Shown here one piece after another: positions 33,657 to 43,969 of a stretch of DNA of 64,000 bases. Made by a program: the position numbers and the translations under genes. The number at the start of each line of letters is the position of its first letter. Position 1 is the stretch's first letter. Under the pieces are notes generated by a model. It was not told the origin of the DNA. It searched no databases and saw only the letters and a list, made by a program, of their open reading frames with translations. The stretch spans positions 50,908 to 114,907 of the forward strand of contig JADZCD010000057.1 in NCBI GenBank assembly GCA_020851735.1, in the 5' to 3' direction. This DNA is from Phycisphaeraceae bacterium. GTDB taxonomy: Bacteria; Planctomycetota; Phycisphaerae; Phycisphaerales; Phycisphaeraceae.

Positions 33657-33776
33657 CCAAGAACCGCCAGGTCGCCAAGATCGCCAAGGAAGCCGTGGAA
33701 ATGAACGCTATAGACCCAAGACATCGATTCATGACTTTGCGGAACATGGCGTCCTTGGCGTCACGGCGGTTAATCA
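33657..33776. repeat. GAACCGCC/GGCGGTTC inverted-repeat element, copy 2
   Basis: The left arm at 33661-33689 (GAACCGCCAGGTCGCCAAG...) faces the right arm at 33752-33771 (TCCTTGGCGTCACGGCGGTT), which runs into AATCAGGTTT. It is related to 13557-13661. It fills most of the dnaJ-clpB gap. Confidence 0.7.
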
Positions 33777-33817
33777 GGTTTTCTTAGCGGCTTTAGGCGG
33801 GGAAGCGGGGTGATTTT

Positions 33818-36436
<2,619 letters not shown>

Positions 36437-36441
36437 AGATC

Positions 36442-36540
36442 TACCACGAAGAGCACGGAGAACACAGAGAGAATTCAGACGGAGAGTTTTGAAAAAAAGT
36501 CTTGGTTCTGCTCCGTGATCTCCGTGTCCTCTGTGGTGAG
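36442..36540. repeat. CCACGGAG/CTCCGTGG-type inverted-repeat element
   Basis: ACCACGAAGAGCACGGAGAA at the left and CTCCGTGATCTCCGTGTCCT then CTGTGGTG at the right enclose an unrelated 40-bp centre. Related elements lie at 58683, 59212 and 59327. It sits between the ends of convergent clpB and the CPBP gene. Confidence 0.75.
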
Positions 36541-36546
36541 AAGTTT

Positions 36547-37539
36547 TTACAGAAACTGCCAGTCGCCCGTGCCCAGCGTGTAGATCCACAGCAGGGCATT
36601 GGTGATGCCGTGCGCCCAGACCACCGGGCCCAGTCCCTTGCGGGCGGTGGCCCAGACAAGCAGGCAATACGCCACGCCGCAGACCCACGTGCCCGGCCAG
36701 TCACGCAGCGGGTGGTGGATCATGAACACCAGCGTCGACGCCACCACGCCGAAGATGCTTAACGCCCCCAGCGGCGTGCGCAGGAACACCTCCCCGAACA
36801 CCGGCTGGTGGCGCGCGGCCCGTTCGCCGATGGACGTGTGCATCAGCCATTCGCCGATCAGGGGCAGATCCATCAGAAAGTGGACGGTCCCGATGGCCGT
36901 CGTGCGGTAGTGGGCAAAGCTGCGCAGGCATAAGCTGCGAATAAACAGCTCCTCAAACAGCGGCACAACGATCGACATGCCCAGCAGCCGCACGCTTAAG
37001 GCGATCCAACCGACGGCTGGGCCCATGATCTGCGGATCGCGGAAATCCAGCGGGCCCTGGGCCAGGTCGGTGGCCCGGGGGCTGGGCGTCTGGCCCAAGG
37101 CGGTGTAGTCGAAGGTGGGTAGGAATCGCCCGTCCAGCAGCGCCTGCCAGCGCACGTCCCATTCGCCGGCCATCCACCACCCCAAGCCTATCCAGGCGAC
37201 AAACACGCCCACGCCCACCGGCACCGCCAGCCAGTCAAAGCGCACGGTCAGCTCCGGCAGCAGCGAACGATATCGCCACAGCAGCCAGAGCACCACGCCG
37301 CACTGGACAACGTACAAGCCCGGATACGTCCAGGCCGCCTGGTCCCTGGCCACGTCGATGATGGCCAGAATCAACAGATAAACAGCGAATGGCGCCAGCC
37401 GCGGATGCCACGGGTTGGAAGCCATCCATTGGTCGATGGTTCTCAAAGTGTCGTTTTCAGTGGGGGCGACAGAGGGCGCTGCAACCGGCAAGTCGGTTGC
37501 GTTATCCGGGCGGGATGGATGAGGCTTCTGGTACGTCAA
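36547..37539 (-). CDS. CPBP-family intramembrane protease-like protein
   Basis: The 330-residue protein has about eight hydrophobic helices and the CPBP (CAAX protease and bacteriocin-processing) motifs: PLFEELFIRSLCLR near residue 215 (EExxxR), FMIHHPLRDW near 275 and WAHGITNALLWIYTLG near 315 (HxxxN). Members are membrane-embedded metalloproteases. One subgroup is found with PEP-CTERM/exosortase systems, and this genome has PEP-CTERM proteins, so a role there is possible but not shown. The start appears to be TTG 37539 with a weak RBS, so the N-terminus is uncertain. Confidence 0.8.
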   Translation of the reverse strand: MTYQKPHPSRPDNATDLPVAAPSVAPTENDTLRTIDQWMASNPWHPRLAPFAVYLLILAIIDVARDQAAWTYPGLYVVQCGVVLWLLWRYRSLLPELTVRFDWLAVPVGVGVFVAWIGLGWWMAGEWDVRWQALLDGRFLPTFDYTALGQTPSPRATDLAQGPLDFRDPQIMGPAVGWIALSVRLLGMSIVVPLFEELFIRSLCLRSFAHYRTTAIGTVHFLMDLPLIGEWLMHTSIGERAARHQPVFGEVFLRTPLGALSIFGVVASTLVFMIHHPLRDWPGTWVCGVAYCLLVWATARKGLGPVVWAHGITNALLWIYTLGTGDWQFL

Positions 37540-37751
37540 AGCGTGCTTAACTTTCGCTTAGAACAACCGCGCTTAGCCGCCGCGGCAATGACTCCGCCTG
37601 CCCATTATTCGGAAACCCACTGCAATTACTTTACTTAACAACCACCCGCCCCGGCAAGAAGCCAGCCCAATTGCTCCATCCCCGTTAGATAACCCATAAC
37701 CGGCCCTTATTCCCAGGCTCAATCCCCAGCCGCAACCCTTAGAATACCGCT

Positions 37752-38267
37752 GTGCCTTCACCCTATCTCCACCCCGCCGCCCTGCCTGTCGAACAATTGC
37801 TCACCCAATGCAAAATCACCCGCGGCCGCGCGTCCGGGCCCGGCGGGCAACACCGCAACAAGGTCGAGACCGCCATTGACATCCTCCATAAGCCCACCGG
37901 CCTGGAGGCTTTCGCCTCCGAACGGCGCAGCCAGGAAGAAAATCGCCGCATGGCTGTCTTCCGCCTGCGCGTCAAGCTGGCAATCGAATTCCGCTCGTGG
38001 CTGGACCGCGATCACCAGCCCACCCCTCTTTGGCAATCACGCTGCCGCGACGGAGCCATGCGCGTCAATCCCAAGCACGAGGATTTTCCCGCCGTATTGG
38101 CCGAGGCCCTGGACCTCCTGGCCACCCGCCGCTACGACCCGAAGGTGACCGCCCGCATCCTAGGCTGCACCGCCTCGCAACTGGTGAAGCTGATCAAGGC
38201 TGAGCCGGCAGCGCTGGAGAAAGTCAATCAGGAGCGGAAAGAGCGCAAGCTCCACGCACTGAAGTAG
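37752..38267 (+). CDS. Peptide chain release factor-like protein (GGQ domain)
   Basis: The 171-residue protein has a GGQ motif in RGRASGPGGQHRNKVETAIDI near residue 25, as in class I release factors and ArfB/PrfH relatives, which cut peptidyl-tRNA on the ribosome. It has no codon-recognition domain. After the GGQ domain it continues for about 110 residues (TARILGCTASQLVKLIKAEPAALEKV) and ends with a basic ERKERKLHALK tail that may enter the ribosome. The start is GTG 37752. Rescue of stalled ribosomes is the likely role (inference). The stop codon TAG merges with a run of 13 G residues. Confidence 0.85.
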   Translation: MPSPYLHPAALPVEQLLTQCKITRGRASGPGGQHRNKVETAIDILHKPTGLEAFASERRSQEENRRMAVFRLRVKLAIEFRSWLDRDHQPTPLWQSRCRDGAMRVNPKHEDFPAVLAEALDLLATRRYDPKVTARILGCTASQLVKLIKAEPAALEKVNQERKERKLHALK

Positions 38268-38279
38268 GGGGGGGGGGGG
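38267..38279. repeat. Poly(G) tract of 13
   Basis: Thirteen consecutive G bases start with the last base of the release-factor-like stop codon. They are followed by a TTAGGG-like tract. Tracts of this length are prone to slippage. Confidence 0.85.
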
Positions 38280-38284
38280 AAGAC

Positions 38285-38318
38285 GGGAGTTGGGAGTTAG
38301 GATTTAGGAGTTAGGGAG
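38285..38318. repeat. TTAGGA/TTAGGG-like imperfect heptamer tract
   Basis: GGGAGTT, GGGAGTT, AGGATTT, AGGAGTT, AGGGAGA. It is the same kind of tract as 1456-1503. Confidence 0.55.
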
Positions 38319-38342
38319 AGGCATGATAAAAGCCTAGTCCCC

Positions 38343-38828
38343 CTACACCGCTCCCGCCGGCTGGGAGACATCCACGGGTTTGAGCGTGTAAGGCGTAAGA
38401 ATCTTCATCCGTGGGCTGATGAACTCGATTTTCTCCACAGCGGTGCGGATAGTGACCAGTTCCAGATTGTCCTCGTTAGACAAGGCGCTCATGCAATACG
38501 TGCGGGCACATTCCACGAGCCGATCCCATACCGATTGGGCGACAGTGGGGGCGGTTAAGACTTCCGCTTGCCCGAAAAGCGTGACGATGCCGTTGTAGTC
38601 CGAGGCCGAGAACACCCAGCAGACGTGGGGATTGCGGCGGATCTCCTCCACCTTGCGGGTCTTGCTGCCGGTAAGGGTGTAGATCTCCGTCAGCCCGCCG
38701 GTGACCGACGACGCCCCCATCCAGCGGGCCCGCGGCAGGCCGTCCGCTCCGACCGTGGTGAGCATGCCCAGAAAGGCATGATTCACAATGCGCATGGCTT
38801 CGACTAAAAGTTCCCTGTCGTTCGGCAT
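38343..38828 (-). CDS. Pyridoxamine 5'-phosphate oxidase-like (FMN split-barrel) protein
   Basis: The 161-residue protein fits the general-stress FMN-binding barrel family: AFLGMLTTVGADGLPRARWMGAS near residue 18, YTLTGSKTRKVEEIRRNPHVCWVF near 51, and DYNGIVTLFGQAEVL near 77. Members bind FMN, F420 or heme, and often reduce small molecules. Substrate unknown. It is divergent from thpR with about 120 bp between the starts. Confidence 0.85.
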   Translation of the reverse strand: MPNDRELLVEAMRIVNHAFLGMLTTVGADGLPRARWMGASSVTGGLTEIYTLTGSKTRKVEEIRRNPHVCWVFSASDYNGIVTLFGQAEVLTAPTVAQSVWDRLVECARTYCMSALSNEDNLELVTIRTAVEKIEFISPRMKILTPYTLKPVDVSQPAGAV

Positions 38829-38950
38829 GGTCAGGCCCTTGGTCAGGGGGAGTTGTTTCGCCCAGCTGGACGCTGCTGACCCATTCTATCATGCCCGGCA
38901 GGGGGAGACGCGGTAAACGGAACTGCGGGCCCGATAGCGGTGGAAGTAGA

Positions 38951-39706
38951 ATGAATGCCGCCATGCCCCGCGCCTTCATCGCTGTCACCCCCACCCCCGG
39001 AAGTGCCCCCGCCCCCGGAAGCATGCCCCCCGGAAGCATTGCCCCCGGAAACGACATTTCCGGCAATGAGCTGTCGTCTGTCAGCCCCCGGCTCTGCCGG
39101 GGGGTACTTCCCGCCCCCGACAGTGGCAGTGCGAATGAATCGGCTGGACTTTCCGCTTCCAGTCAGCACGCGAAATTCTCGCTCAGCGATGCTCTGACTG
39201 AGTTGGGCACCATGTTGCCGGCCGTTCGACCAGTGCCCGCCCATAATCTCCACCTGACCCTGCGATTTTTGGGCGAAAGCGACGAGTCGCTGTTCCCGGC
39301 GTTGTTGGACGCGATCAAAGTCAGCACTGCGGGGATCGGGCCCTTCGTGGTGCATCTGCAGGGCTTAGGCATTTTCCCCTCGCCCGCCCGCCCGACGGTG
39401 TTATGGGTCAGCCTTCAAGGGGCAGAACCATTGCAGGAGATCGTTAAGCGACTAAATCCGCGCGTCGACGCCTTGGGCTTCGGCGGCGACCTGCGCGCCT
39501 GGCAGCCGCACCTGACCCTGGCCCGCATCAAGGCCCGCCCGCCCCAGGAGTTTGGCTCGTTCCTCCAGCGCCACCGCCACGCGTACTTCGGTTCATTTAC
39601 CGTCCACGCCATCGACCTGATGACCAGCCAACTCCGCCCGCAAGGCCCGATCTATACCGTGGCGGGAAGGGTAGAGCTGGGGAATGAGACGTTGCCAAGG
39701 GGCTGA
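38951..39706 (+). CDS. thpR: RNA 2',3'-cyclic phosphodiesterase with a 64-residue repeat insertion
   Basis: This belongs to the 2H phosphoesterase family (LigT/ThpR), which opens 2',3'-cyclic phosphate ends of RNA. The two catalytic HxT motifs are visible: NLHLTLRFLG near residue 98 and QPHLTLARI near 196. The protein is 251 residues against a usual 180 or so. The excess is residues 13-76, between the first strand (PRAFIAV) and the first helix (SLSDALTELGTML). It is encoded by 38987-39178, which holds five CCCCCGGAAG units and one 26-bp palindrome. GGAAG before ATG 38951 supports the start; the ATG at 38963 is also possible. Confidence 0.87.
   Translation: MNAAMPRAFIAVTPTPGSAPAPGSMPPGSIAPGNDISGNELSSVSPRLCRGVLPAPDSGSANESAGLSASSQHAKFSLSDALTELGTMLPAVRPVPAHNLHLTLRFLGESDESLFPALLDAIKVSTAGIGPFVVHLQGLGIFPSPARPTVLWVSLQGAEPLQEIVKRLNPRVDALGFGGDLRAWQPHLTLARIKARPPQEFGSFLQRHRHAYFGSFTVHAIDLMTSQLRPQGPIYTVAGRVELGNETLPRG
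38987..39056 (-). repeat. CCCCCGGAAG array in thpR
   Basis: ACCCCCGGAAGTG, CCCCCGCCCCCGGAAGC, ATGCCCCCCGGAAGC, ATTGCCCCCGGAAAC and a worn ATTTCCGGC. It is read in frame as TPGSAPAPGSMPPGSIAPG. Confidence 0.85.
39081..39106. repeat. 26-bp REP-like palindrome, copy 2
   Basis: TCAGCCCCCGGC, TCT, GCCGGGGGGTA, the exact reverse complement of 6413-6438. It is followed by CTTCCCGCCCCCG. It lies in the thpR insertion. Confidence 0.75.
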
Positions 39707-39708
39707 CC

Positions 39709-40398
39709 TTACTTACCTGAACGGGCCGTTTGCACAGCCTCCACCCATTGCCGGGCCAGCTTGGTCAGGCCGGGCCAGTCGCGGGCGGCGATCAGTTCTT
39801 TTTGCACCAGCGACGTGCCGACACCCAGGCAGGCAGCCCCGGCCTGCAGCCATTCGTGGAGATTGTTCAGGCGCACGCCGCCGGTGGGAATCAGGCGCAG
39901 TTGGGGCATGGGGGCCAAGAGATCTTTGAGGTAAGTGGGCCCAAAGTGATTAGCCGGGAAGACTTTCACCAAGTCCGCGCCAGCCTGGAAGGCGGTGAGG
40001 ATCTCCGTGGGCGTTAGCCCGGCGGGAATCACGGCTTTGCCGTAGCGATGGGCGGTCTGCACCACATCCAGATTCAGCACCGGTGAAACGATGAACTCCG
40101 CCCCGGCGCGGATGGCGGCCAAACAGGTTGGGCCGTCCAACACGCTGCCGGCGCCGATGCAGGCGTCCGGGCCCAGAGCCTGGGCTGCCGCTTCGATGGC
40201 CTGCAGCGCACCGGGCGTGGTCATGGTGATCTCGGTCACTTCCACGCCGCCGTCGCGCAAGGCTTTGCAGGTGTCCACCAGTTCGTCGTGCCCGGCCAAG
40301 TCCGCTGAGGCGCGGATGATGGCCACCAGGCCGGTGGCTTCCATCCGGGCTAGGCTGCGGGTACGCGAAGTCAGAAGTTGGGGATTGCGCATGTCCAT
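39709..40398 (-). CDS. KDPG/KHG aldolase (bifunctional-type 2-keto-3-deoxy sugar-acid aldolase)
   Basis: The 229-residue TIM-barrel enzyme cleaves 2-keto-3-deoxy-6-phosphogluconate or a related keto acid to pyruvate and an aldehyde. It has LVAIIRASADLAGHDELVDTCKALRDGGVEVTEITMTTPGAL near the start, GAGSVLDGPTCLAAIRAGAEFIVSPVL, and the Schiff-base Lys in GADLVKVFPANHFGPTYLKDLLAPMPQLRLIPTGGV. All are typical of the eda/dgoA/kdgA family. The exact sugar cannot be read from sequence. ATG 40398 is preferred, 40392 possible. A hairpin terminator lies just upstream. Confidence 0.92.
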   Translation of the reverse strand: MDMRNPQLLTSRTRSLARMEATGLVAIIRASADLAGHDELVDTCKALRDGGVEVTEITMTTPGALQAIEAAAQALGPDACIGAGSVLDGPTCLAAIRAGAEFIVSPVLNLDVVQTAHRYGKAVIPAGLTPTEILTAFQAGADLVKVFPANHFGPTYLKDLLAPMPQLRLIPTGGVRLNNLHEWLQAGAACLGVGTSLVQKELIAARDWPGLTKLARQWVEAVQTARSGK

Positions 40399-40414
40399 TA
40401 CCTTACCAAAGAAA

Positions 40415-40436
40415 AGCGCCGTCCGAGGGGACGGCG
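40415..40436 (-). terminator. Rho-independent terminator on the minus strand
   Basis: CGCCGTCC, GAGG and GGACGGCG form a perfect 8-bp hairpin. Read on the minus strand it is followed by CTTTTCTTT. It should end transcription of the 40544-41089 gene before the aldolase, or act as an attenuator. Confidence 0.7.
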
Positions 40437-40482
40437 TAAAGGAGCGAACAAGGGGTTCTATGAAATCACCCGGAACAAAAAC

Positions 40483-40543
40483 AACTTCCGGGCACACTTC
40501 CGGGGATACTTCCGGGGGTACTTCCGGGGGTACTTCCGGGGGG
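40483..40543 (+). repeat. TTCCGGGGG array, five units, abutting a stop codon
   Basis: ACTTCCGGGCAC, ACTTCCGGGGAT, ACTTCCGGGGGT, ACTTCCGGGGGT and ACTTCCGGGGGG follow in perfect 12-bp register. The last G is at 40543 and the stop codon of the minus-strand gene occupies 40544-40546. This is the cleanest array of the window. Confidence 0.9.
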
Positions 40544-41089
40544 CTATTCGCGGACGTCGAAGATGGACTGGGTGCGGAGCACCAGCCCGTTGGCGCCGAC
40601 CAGGTGGTAGCTCTGGATGTGGAACTCCTTGCGGTAGCGTTGCACGTCCAGCACCGAGAGGCAGGGCACGTTTTCGCGATCCTGCCAGAGGTGGCAGGCG
40701 GCTCCGACTTCCTGGGCGAAGTCGCACATCTCGCGGTAGGTGGCCATGTACAGATTTTCGTTAAGCGTTTCCGTCTGGACCGTGGTCACGTAGCCGATCT
40801 TGTCCTGCGTATCCAGCTCGTATTCCTTTTCACCCAGGCAGGGCAAGGCATAGAGCAGCCCGGTCTCGGGCAGGTGATCGCCGCGTTCGAGGACCGCTTC
40901 GGTCAAAACGTTTTTGCCGGTCTGAAAACGAGCCACATGCCCACCGGGCACAACCCAGTATTCCACTTCGTAATTGTCCTGGCGATGCCCACGGCGGATC
41001 TGGAGATCAAACAGCTCCGGATGCAGGGCTCGCTGGTAGACCATTAAACGGAAGACTTGTGTATTACTAGATTTGTGGCTTATGTTCAT
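40544..41089 (-). CDS. Conserved-looking protein of unknown function
   Basis: The 181-residue protein has no signal peptide and looks like a soluble alpha/beta domain: FRLMVYQRALHPELFDLQIRR near residue 13, YEVEYWVVPGGHVARFQTGKNVLTEAVLE near 40, GLLYALPCLGEKEYEL, and HIQSYHLVGANGLVLRTQSIF at the end. It recalls the DUF2617 family, but I cannot confirm that by eye. AGGAAA lies before ATG 41089. The TAG stop is directly followed in its sense by CCCCCCGGAAGT repeats and then by a terminator. It diverges from the HEAT-repeat gene. Confidence 0.72.
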   Translation of the reverse strand: MNISHKSSNTQVFRLMVYQRALHPELFDLQIRRGHRQDNYEVEYWVVPGGHVARFQTGKNVLTEAVLERGDHLPETGLLYALPCLGEKEYELDTQDKIGYVTTVQTETLNENLYMATYREMCDFAQEVGAACHLWQDRENVPCLSVLDVQRYRKEFHIQSYHLVGANGLVLRTQSIFDVRE

Positions 41090-41303
41090 CGAATTTCCTG
41101 TTTGATTATCCCCCAGTGAGCCCCCAATGGAAGCGGAATTATAGCCGGTTGGGGTCGACAATGAAAGACCTTTGTCAGGTTTTTCCTTTATTTTCCGGTG
41201 TTTTTTGCTTCGATGGGGCATAAGACCGATAACCTCAGGTTTTGCCTGCCACTCGATTTATACGCCACTAAGTCCAGCTGGTTCACCGATAAAAACGCGG
41301 AGT

Positions 41304-43235
41304 ATGGTACGCGCCCAAACTATATATGCGTCCCTGCGAACCTGCGACGATGCCTCGGTCGATCAGGCTATTGCCGCCGCCATGCCCACGGTCCACGTGG
41401 CGGATATGCCCGAGGTCGTGCAAGTGGCCATTTATCGCCACCGCCCCGAAAGTCTATCCTCCTTAGTTACGCATTTTCACCGGATGCCTGCTTCTATCCA
41501 AGGGGCCGTGGTTTCCCAGGCTGCCCGTCTTGACGCTGAATTACGGCAGGCATTTCAAAATCGGCAAACGCAGACAGCTGTCAACGCCTTAAAGATCATT
41601 CAACGCTCGCGGGCTTACCGCTTGGCCTATCTTGTTTCCGACCAGCTCACCCACGATCGCCCTGCCCTGCATCGGGCGGCCTCCGAGTGTCTGCATGCCC
41701 TGACCGACGGCATGAACTCTTCCCAGGAGCCGTCGTCCAACCAATCCGCCCAGGTTCGATTTCTGATCGAAGCGGTCGAGAACGCCGCCTCGCATTACGA
41801 GAAGCACGCCCAGACGGAAGTGATCACCTCGCTGTTATCGCTTTCCCGGCGCCTGTCGCCCGCCGCCCGTCAGATCTTCGATCACCCCCGTCGCCCCGCG
41901 GTGGTGGTGGCCCAGCAGCTGTTAGCCCAGCCCACCGACCCAGCCGCCTTGCGGTCGATTCTACCCTCCCTGGCCGTCACCTCCCTGGCCCCGGCCGCCC
42001 GCCTGGGTCTGCACCGGGCGGTCACCGAGCGGGGCCTGGAGATCTTCCTGCTTGATTCCCATCTGCTTCTGGTGCCCGCCATCAGCCGCAGCCTGGCCCA
42101 CGTTAACCATCCCTACCACATGCTTCCGGGGGGGATTCCGGGAGCACTTCCGGGGGCACTTCCCGGGGCGGGGGTGGGGGCGGAAAAGGCGCTATCGCCC
42201 CAGGCTTTGCAGGGTCTGCCCCGCTGGATCGCGGCCCTGCCGTTGCCGCCGAAGGATCAAGCCAAAGCGTGGGCGGATCTGGCCGGTGCGGAAGATCCCC
42301 TGGTGCGATCCTCCGCCTTGCGATGTCTCTTCCAGGCCGCGGCAGCCAGTGACGATCCGGAATATCTGTCCGCCATCGCCGTTTATACCGCTGGCAGTGA
42401 CCCTGACTTGGCGCGGATCGCTTTGCGCTATCTGATCCGCTGTTCCTGGAGCGGGTTGGACGCCTTGATTTCCAAGCTCCTGCAATCGCCCTTCCCGCAC
42501 GTCGTCGAGCTGGCCCAAGCCCGTCTGGCCGCCGTGGGATTTGACCGCCTCTGGCGTTCCTGGCCGAAGCTTTCCGCCGCGCAACGCCTGGCCAGCGGCG
42601 CCGCAGCCATCCGGCTGGTACCCACCTTCTTCTCGCAGCTGGGCGCCAAGCTGGCCGCCGCTGATCGGGCCGAGCAGCTGCGGGCCCTGGCGGTCGTGCA
42701 GGAACTTAATCAAGGCCAGGTCTTTGAACGTCTGCTGCTGCGGTTGTCCCGCCACAAGGACGACGTGATCGCCTCCAGCGCCGTCGGCGCGTTGGGCGCC
42801 GTCGGCTCCATCGAGTCCCTGGTGGCCTTGGAAGCAGCCTTGAACCATACCAACGCCCGCGTGCGCGCCAACGCCGTGGAGGCCCTGGAAAAGCTGCGTT
42901 CGCAGCGGCACTTGTCCCGCCTGCGTCAGATGGCTCAGCACGATCATGCCCGCCCCCGCGCCAACGCCATCCATACCCTCCTGCGCAAACACCCCGCCGA
43001 CGCCATCTGCCTTTTGAACACCATGCTCACCGACAAAAGGACGCAGCACCGCCTAAGCGCCCTGTGGCTGGTCGAATCCGCCGGGGCTCTGGATGTGGCT
43101 CACCAGGTCGGCGCGATGTCCATCAACGATCCGGACTTGAAAGTACGCCTGCGCGCCCGCGACGTGATGGCGAATCTGATCGCCCGTCTGCGCCAGTCTG
43201 CTCATCCCCATATGGCCTCAACCACCTCAGCCTGA
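41304..43235 (+). CDS. HEAT-repeat protein with a repeat insertion
   Basis: The 643-residue protein is mostly alpha-helical. The second half has clear HEAT-like repeats: VIASSAVGALGAVGSIESLVALEAALNHTNARVRANAVEALEKLRSQRHLSRL and LKVRLRARDVMANLIARL. It has no signal peptide and may be a cytoplasmic scaffold. Residues about 273-294 (LPGGIPGALPGALPGAGVG) are encoded by a TTCCGGGGG array and lie between two helices. The start at ATG 41304 is a guess; the frame is open further upstream to 41172. The next gene begins 17 bp after the stop, so the two probably form an operon. Confidence 0.75.
   Translation: MVRAQTIYASLRTCDDASVDQAIAAAMPTVHVADMPEVVQVAIYRHRPESLSSLVTHFHRMPASIQGAVVSQAARLDAELRQAFQNRQTQTAVNALKIIQRSRAYRLAYLVSDQLTHDRPALHRAASECLHALTDGMNSSQEPSSNQSAQVRFLIEAVENAASHYEKHAQTEVITSLLSLSRRLSPAARQIFDHPRRPAVVVAQQLLAQPTDPAALRSILPSLAVTSLAPAARLGLHRAVTERGLEIFLLDSHLLLVPAISRSLAHVNHPYHMLPGGIPGALPGALPGAGVGAEKALSPQALQGLPRWIAALPLPPKDQAKAWADLAGAEDPLVRSSALRCLFQAAAASDDPEYLSAIAVYTAGSDPDLARIALRYLIRCSWSGLDALISKLLQSPFPHVVELAQARLAAVGFDRLWRSWPKLSAAQRLASGAAAIRLVPTFFSQLGAKLAAADRAEQLRALAVVQELNQGQVFERLLLRLSRHKDDVIASSAVGALGAVGSIESLVALEAALNHTNARVRANAVEALEKLRSQRHLSRLRQMAQHDHARPRANAIHTLLRKHPADAICLLNTMLTDKRTQHRLSALWLVESAGALDVAHQVGAMSINDPDLKVRLRARDVMANLIARLRQSAHPHMASTTSA
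42121..42182 (+). repeat. TTCCGGGGG array in the HEAT-repeat gene
   Basis: GCTTCCGGGGGGG, ATTCCGGGAGC, ACTTCCGGGGGC and ACTTCCCGGGGCGGGGGTGGGGGCGG, read in the LPGA frame. Confidence 0.8.
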
Positions 43236-43251
43236 GGCATGGAGCGCGGTG

Positions 43252-43737
43252 ATGTTCGCTATTCCGTTAGTTCTTCTAAGCCAATCCCAGCGCATCACCA
43301 TTCCCCGCAGCGAACGCTGGCAGCAGATCTGGCAGGATCGTCCCCTCACCACCACGGTGTTTGACCCTACCTGGGTGATCCTGGGAATCGGCGCCATCGG
43401 CTTGATCCTTCTGCTGGTCCAGCTGGTGCGTCTCTTCCGCATTCGCCACCTGCACCCGCTGCCGATCTGGACCTTTATCCGCCTGGCGACCAGCTGGGGC
43501 ATCCGGTTCGCCGATCAATGGCTGCTCATCCGCCTGGCCACCCGCGAACGCCTGCCCAGCCCCCTGACGTTGGTGATCTCGCCAACCACTTTCCGCCATC
43601 ACGCCCTGCACGCCTGCCAAACCGAACCCCAAAACCAGCGCAATCGTTTCCTCCTGCGCATCCAATTGGCCCAGCAACGGATTTTTGATCGGTCCTGGCT
43701 CAAACGTTGCGCCGCTCCCGCCAAAGACGCGAAGTGA
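43252..43737 (+). CDS. Small membrane protein of unknown function
   Basis: The 161-residue protein has one strong hydrophobic segment (WVILGIGAIGLILLLVQLVRLF near residue 45) and a mostly basic C-terminal half (RHHALHACQTEPQNQRNRFLLRIQLAQQRIFDRSWLKRC). I recognise no family. It follows the HEAT-repeat gene closely, so they may act together. A GTG at 43249 precedes the ATG at 43252. Confidence 0.6.
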   Translation: MFAIPLVLLSQSQRITIPRSERWQQIWQDRPLTTTVFDPTWVILGIGAIGLILLLVQLVRLFRIRHLHPLPIWTFIRLATSWGIRFADQWLLIRLATRERLPSPLTLVISPTTFRHHALHACQTEPQNQRNRFLLRIQLAQQRIFDRSWLKRCAAPAKDAK

Positions 43738-43816
43738 TTGCCGATTTTTTGATTTCCGATTCCCGATGTAAAAAACAAAATTTCCTTGACATCAACAAGA
43801 CCAACGTAAACTTTCC

Positions 43817-43873
<57 letters not shown>

Positions 43874-43969
43874 CATCACTCCGGCGCTTTGTGCATTCAA
43901 CCTCGGGTCTCTAATCTACGGGCCTCGCCGGGCCTGACGGGTGTGCTTGACCAAGGGAGTTTTTGATCC

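Noticed and set aside
43786..43812. TTGACA...TAAACT as a promoter for the CYTH gene
   Set aside because: The spacing is only 15 bp and the sequence lies within a repeat-like region; too weak to list as a promoter.
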